Positions 62,834 to 64,000 of a DNA stretch of 64,000 nt are shown piece after piece. The stretch comes from Actinophytocola sp044466355 (GTDB lineage Bacteria > Actinomycetota > Actinomycetes > Mycobacteriales > Pseudonocardiaceae), in assembly GCF_044466355.1 (NCBI RefSeq), contig NZ_JBITMQ010000010.1, forward strand, positions 186,001 to 250,000. Direction: 5' to 3'. Each line of letters opens with the position of its first letter. The first letter of the stretch is position 1. The notes under the pieces are model-generated. The model was not told where the DNA came from. It saw nothing but the letters and a program-made list of their open reading frames with translations, and searched no databases. The position numbers and the translations under genes were made by a program.

Positions 62834-64000
62834 ATGACCGAGCAGACCCGGCCGCTCACCGGCGCCGAGTACATCGAGAGCCTTCGCGACGACCGCGCCA
62901 TCTACCTCTACGGCGAGCGCGTCAAGGACGTGACCGAGCACCCCGCGTTCCGCAACCCGGTGCGGATGACCGCGCGGCTCTACGACGCGCTGCACGATCC
63001 CGCACACCGCGACGTGCTGACCACGGCCACCGACGCGGGCGGTCCCGGCGGCTACACCCACCGCTTTTACACCACCCCGCACAACGCGGACGACCTGGTG
63101 GCCGACCAGCAGGCGATCGCGGCGTGGTCGCGGCTGAGCTACGGCTGGATGGGCCGCAGCCCCGACTACAAGGCGTCGTTCCTCGGCACGCTCGGCGCGA
63201 ACGCCGAGTTCTACAACCCCTTCGCCGACAACGCGCGCCGCTGGTACCGGGAGTCTCAGGAGAAGGTCCTGTACTGGAACCACGCGATCGTGCACCCGCC
63301 GGTGGACCGACACCGGCCGCCGGACGAGGTCGCCGACGTGTTCGTCCACGTGGAACGCGAGACCGACGCCGGCGTGATCGTCAGCGGTGCGAAGGTCGTG
63401 GCGACCGGCTCGGCGCTGACCCACTACAACTTCATCGCGCACTACGGGCTGCCCATCAAGGACCGCAAGTTCGCGCTCGTGGCCACCGTGCCGATGGACT
63501 CCCCCGGCATGAAGCTGATCTGCCGCCAGTCCTACACGGCCGCGTCCGCGCTGACCGGCAGCCCGTTCGACTACCCGCTGTCCTCCCGGCTGGACGAGAA
63601 CGACACCATCCTGGTGCTGGACAAGGTGCTCATCCCGTGGGAGAACGTGTTCATCTACGGCGACGTGGCCAAGGTCGGCATGTTCACCGGGCAGTCGGGC
63701 TTCATCGAGCGGTTCACCTTCCACGGCTGCACCCGGCTCGCCGTGAAGTTCGAGTTCCTCGCCGGGCTGCTCGCCAAGGCGCTGGACATCACCGGCGTCA
63801 GCGACTTCCGCGGCGTGCAGTCACGGCTCGGCGAGGTGCTCGCCTGGCGGAACCTGTTCTGGGGGCTGTCCGACGCGGCCGCGCGCAACCCGGTGCCGTG
63901 GCGCAACGGGGCGGTGCTGCCCAACCCGCGCTACGGCATGGCGTACCGCTGGTTCTCCCAGCTCGGTTACGCGCGGATCCGCGAGATCGTCCTGCAGGAC
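62834..64000 (+). CDS. HpaB-type aromatic hydroxylase (4-hydroxyphenylacetate 3-monooxygenase oxygenase family; C-terminus cut)
   Basis: Open from an ATG at 62834 to the right edge (389 codons of about 500). The N-terminus LTGAEYIESLRDDRAIYLYG, the motif WMGRSPDYKASFLGTLG and HYNFIAHYGLPI are typical of HpaB/PvcC/SgcC-like two-component flavin hydroxylases. In C-1027 the homologue SgcC hydroxylates a carrier-bound beta-tyrosine; a comparable action on a carrier-bound or free aromatic unit is likely here. The end of the gene and anything after it are outside the window. Confidence 0.9.
   Translation, partial: MTEQTRPLTGAEYIESLRDDRAIYLYGERVKDVTEHPAFRNPVRMTARLYDALHDPAHRDVLTTATDAGGPGGYTHRFYTTPHNADDLVADQQAIAAWSRLSYGWMGRSPDYKASFLGTLGANAEFYNPFADNARRWYRESQEKVLYWNHAIVHPPVDRHRPPDEVADVFVHVERETDAGVIVSGAKVVATGSALTHYNFIAHYGLPIKDRKFALVATVPMDSPGMKLICRQSYTAASALTGSPFDYPLSSRLDENDTILVLDKVLIPWENVFIYGDVAKVGMFTGQSGFIERFTFHGCTRLAVKFEFLAGLLAKALDITGVSDFRGVQSRLGEVLAWRNLFWGLSDAAARNPVPWRNGAVLPNPRYGMAYRWFSQLGYARIREIVLQD

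Overview
The window is very GC-rich and has actinomycete gene style: GTG and TTG starts, many 4-bp ATGA or TGATG overlaps, SARP, TetR, PadR and AraC regulators, and lipoproteins. A filamentous actinomycete, plausibly of the Pseudonocardiales, fits best, but the genus is an inference. I saw no rRNA, tRNA, CRISPR array, insertion sequence or phage gene.

Left part (about 1-29,600): ordinary chromosomal or accessory genes. A truncated AfsR/SARP regulator is followed by a PhzF-like protein carrying a 12-bp minisatellite, YggT, a DivIVA-like protein, a DUF4349 lipoprotein, a methyltransferase, an SGNH hydrolase, a PRC-barrel protein, an AraC regulator, a secreted BNR/sialidase-like protein and a PAC2 protein. 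Then come a giant fused biotin-dependent carboxylase, a TetR-thioesterase-SnoaL operon with a clear operator, a secreted rhamnogalacturonan lyase, a TetR-flavin monooxygenase pair, a TlpA-CcdA redox pair, a PadR/HAAS pair and a multicopper oxidase.

Middle (29,585-50,291): an enediyne biosynthetic core. The signature genes unbL, unbV and unbU are translationally coupled to each other and to a P450, followed by a methyltransferase and an AhpD-like protein, all on the minus strand. They diverge from the iterative enediyne polyketide synthase pksE and its thioesterase on the plus strand, which end at a strong terminator. To the right are a SARP-NB-ARC-TPR regulator, a convergent gene for a 48-residue secreted peptide with two DTGWN repeats, an SDR-type reductase, an SgcJ-like NTF2 protein and a flavin monooxygenase of the acyl-CoA dehydrogenase fold.

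Right part (50,636-64,000): a tailoring or peripheral-moiety operon. It contains a stand-alone adenylation enzyme (interrupted by about 220 bp of almost pure G/C homopolymer, probably an assembly or sequencing artefact), a carrier protein, TrpD-like, TrpA-like, an ectoine-synthase-like cupin, an acyl-CoA-dehydrogenase-like prolyl-carrier oxidase candidate, a transglutaminase-like protein, a TrpB2-type synthase, TrpF-like, TrpC-like, a UbiD-family decarboxylase, a LysE exporter, a second flavin monooxygenase and an HpaB-type hydroxylase cut by the window edge. The TrpD, TrpF and TrpC homologues keep core catalytic residues but have lost several substrate-recognition residues. The set may therefore run a parallel tryptophan-like pathway on a different amine to build a heteroaromatic appendage for the enediyne. 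This hypothesis, and the regulator/peptide pair, are the two most interesting things here.
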